Shown here: positions 62,948-64,000 of the stretch, in pieces | Layout of the letters: every line of letters begins with the position of its first letter | Numbering within the stretch: position 1 is the stretch's first letter | NCBI RefSeq assembly: GCF_001750685.1 | Contig: NZ_CP017269.1 | Location: 4,319,416-4,383,415, forward strand | Length of the DNA: 64,000 nucleotides | Direction: 5' to 3' | Origin: Geosporobacter ferrireducens | GTDB taxonomy: Bacteria; Bacillota; Clostridia; Peptostreptococcales; Thermotaleaceae | Translations under genes and position numbers: made by a program | The notes under the pieces: model-generated | Seen by the model: the letters and a program-made list of their open reading frames with translations, nothing else | What the model was told of the DNA's origin: nothing | Database searches by the model: none

Positions 62948-64000
62948 TTGGAAACTGGATTTGTGAAAGAGCAGATGACAAAAAAGGAGATGCGCAAAAG
63001 AATTTACGCGATGATCTTGCCTATCAGCTTAGAAAATGTCTTGCAAATGTTAGCAGGCTTCGTTGCAATGGCCATGATTGGAAGAATCAGTACGATTGCC
63101 ATCGGTGCTGTTGGATTGAGCATGCGAATTACACAAATCGTGTGGGCAATTTTCAAAGGGGTTACTACAGGTGCTACTATTTTTGCAGCTCAGGCCTATG
63201 GTGCTCAAGATTCTAAGAGACTTCGTCAGGTAGTTCAGCAAACTTTATTATCAGTCCTTCTGTTTGTGATCGGCATACAGCAGCTGATTTATTGGAAGGC
63301 ACCTTTACTGGTCCATTGGCTGGGGGGAAAGGACGAGTTGTTGGAAAAGGGTACTTTGTATTTAAGGACGATTTCTTGGGGATTGCCCTTTATGGCAATT
63401 ATGCTGGTGGTGGCTGGTGTATTGCAGGGGATGGGGAATGCCAAAACGCCTATGAAGATTGCTTTCATTATGAATGGTGTAAATATAGTAGGGAATTATC
63501 TGCTGATTTATGGCAATTTTGGATTCCCTTCCTTAGGGATCAGAGGTTCTGCTATGGCTACAGCCTTCGCTCAATTTATTGGTGCTGTGATTGGATTATA
63601 TATCCTGTTTGGCAAGGGGGGGACATTGGAAGGTCTTTTTAGTCATTCTTTTTTCAGACCTGATTGGAGAAGGATATCAGAAATCTATAGACTAGGGACA
63701 CCGACAGCTATGGAATCTATATTTTGGCAGTTCTGCACGATTCTGCTGACAAAATTGATTCTTACTTTTGGAGAAGTTGCATTAGCGGCACATCAGTTGG
63801 GGATTCAAGCGGAGGCCATTTCTTATATGCCTGCCATGGGCTTTAGTATTGCTGCCACTGCCTTTGTCGGTCAGTCCCTTGGTGCTAAAGAACCGGCTAT
63901 GGCAAAAAAGTATTTGAAAGAAATTGTGCAGGGCTCTGTGGTGCTTACCAGCATTAGTATGGCGATTTTGCTCTTTTTACCTTATCAGGTAATGGGATTA
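62948..64000 (+). CDS. MATE family efflux transporter (3' truncated by window end)
   Basis: 351 codons to the window edge without a stop. TTG start after GAAGGTTGAT: N-terminus METGFVKEQMTKKEMRKR, then repeated membrane helices of the MatE fold (AMILPISLENVLQMLAGFVAMAMIG, TSILAGVLQGMGNAKTP-like block, second half starting GTPTAMESIFWQFC and GFSIAATAFVGQSLGA). An H+- or Na+-coupled drug exporter or related lipid flippase. About three quarters of the protein is present. Confidence 0.92.
   Translation, partial: METGFVKEQMTKKEMRKRIYAMILPISLENVLQMLAGFVAMAMIGRISTIAIGAVGLSMRITQIVWAIFKGVTTGATIFAAQAYGAQDSKRLRQVVQQTLLSVLLFVIGIQQLIYWKAPLLVHWLGGKDELLEKGTLYLRTISWGLPFMAIMLVVAGVLQGMGNAKTPMKIAFIMNGVNIVGNYLLIYGNFGFPSLGIRGSAMATAFAQFIGAVIGLYILFGKGGTLEGLFSHSFFRPDWRRISEIYRLGTPTAMESIFWQFCTILLTKLILTFGEVALAAHQLGIQAEAISYMPAMGFSIAATAFVGQSLGAKEPAMAKKYLKEIVQGSVVLTSISMAILLFLPYQVMGL

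Noticed and set aside
63292..63642. 116-codon ORF near the right end
   Set aside because: It lies in another frame inside the MATE gene, which has clear membrane-helix coding in its own frame.
1..64000. CRISPR arrays, prophage, conjugative or secondary-metabolite loci
   Set aside because: No spaced repeats, integrase, phage structural, relaxase or NRPS/PKS genes were seen.

Overview
This window looks like a chromosome segment of an anaerobic, spore-forming, low-GC Bacillota (class Clostridia), possibly close to the Alkaliphilus/Natronincola group. The class-level evidence is good: AddAB instead of RecBCD, strong GGAGG ribosome sites with frequent GTG/TTG starts, a transketolase split into two subunits, a gerS-alr pair, an EndoAI/EndoA toxin-antitoxin pair, CsaB/TagA wall-polymer genes, and M-box and fluoride riboswitches. 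The genus is only a guess. I saw no rRNA, tRNA, CRISPR array, prophage or complete insertion sequence other than one REP-associated transposase. Most of the window is ordinary core genome with small regulatory islands.

Layout. 1-10252: addB (5' end outside the window), addA, sbcD and sbcC, one tightly overlapping double-strand-break repair operon. 10253-15279: a possibly structured intergenic RNA, an HD hydrolase, a membrane-anchored polysaccharide deacetylase, phosphatidylserine decarboxylase, a PHP phosphatase, and a fluoride riboswitch in front of a cation/proton antiporter. 15346-17942: a REP-associated transposase with palindromes inside and outside its gene, then a MarR-arsM-arsN1 arsenical-resistance operon. 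18000-21230: promoter, Mg2+ M-box riboswitch and terminator, then two tandem mgtE genes, each preceded by a short leader ORF resembling the enterobacterial MgtL peptide. 21226-26460: a small ORF, a chemoreceptor, and pstS and pstCA, each behind a textbook PhoP box, with no pstB or phoU following. 26461-31062: a DUF2680 exported protein divergent from an OmpR-type two-component system, then an HD-GYP protein.

31351-38260: CBS-ACT protein, coiled-coil protein, acpS, NAD(P)HX repair enzyme, CBS protein, gerS-like lipoprotein, alanine racemase, and the EndoAI/EndoA (MazEF-type) pair. 38416-48854: an 11-gene wall-polysaccharide cluster (flippase, O-antigen-ligase-like protein, glycosyltransferases, nucleotide-sugar dehydrogenase, two DUF4330 proteins, pyruvyl transferase CsaB, TagA). 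49062-53857: YitT protein, split transketolase, two tandem asparaginases. 54039-64000: PrcB-like protein, Lon-like AAA protease, 5-formyl-THF cyclo-ligase, ftsEX with an M23 EnvC-type activator, a TGTAGGGGC-bounded palindromic element, nitroreductase, mutY and a truncated MATE transporter.

The most interesting signal is the mgtE locus. Both leader ORFs start with Met-Asp/Glu and carry Ser-Pro-Leu-Pro-Arg, close to MgtL. Each leader mRNA also shows two mutually exclusive helices that keep their position and pairing although the sequence between them has diverged. This suggests translation-coupled Mg2+ control stacked downstream of an M-box.
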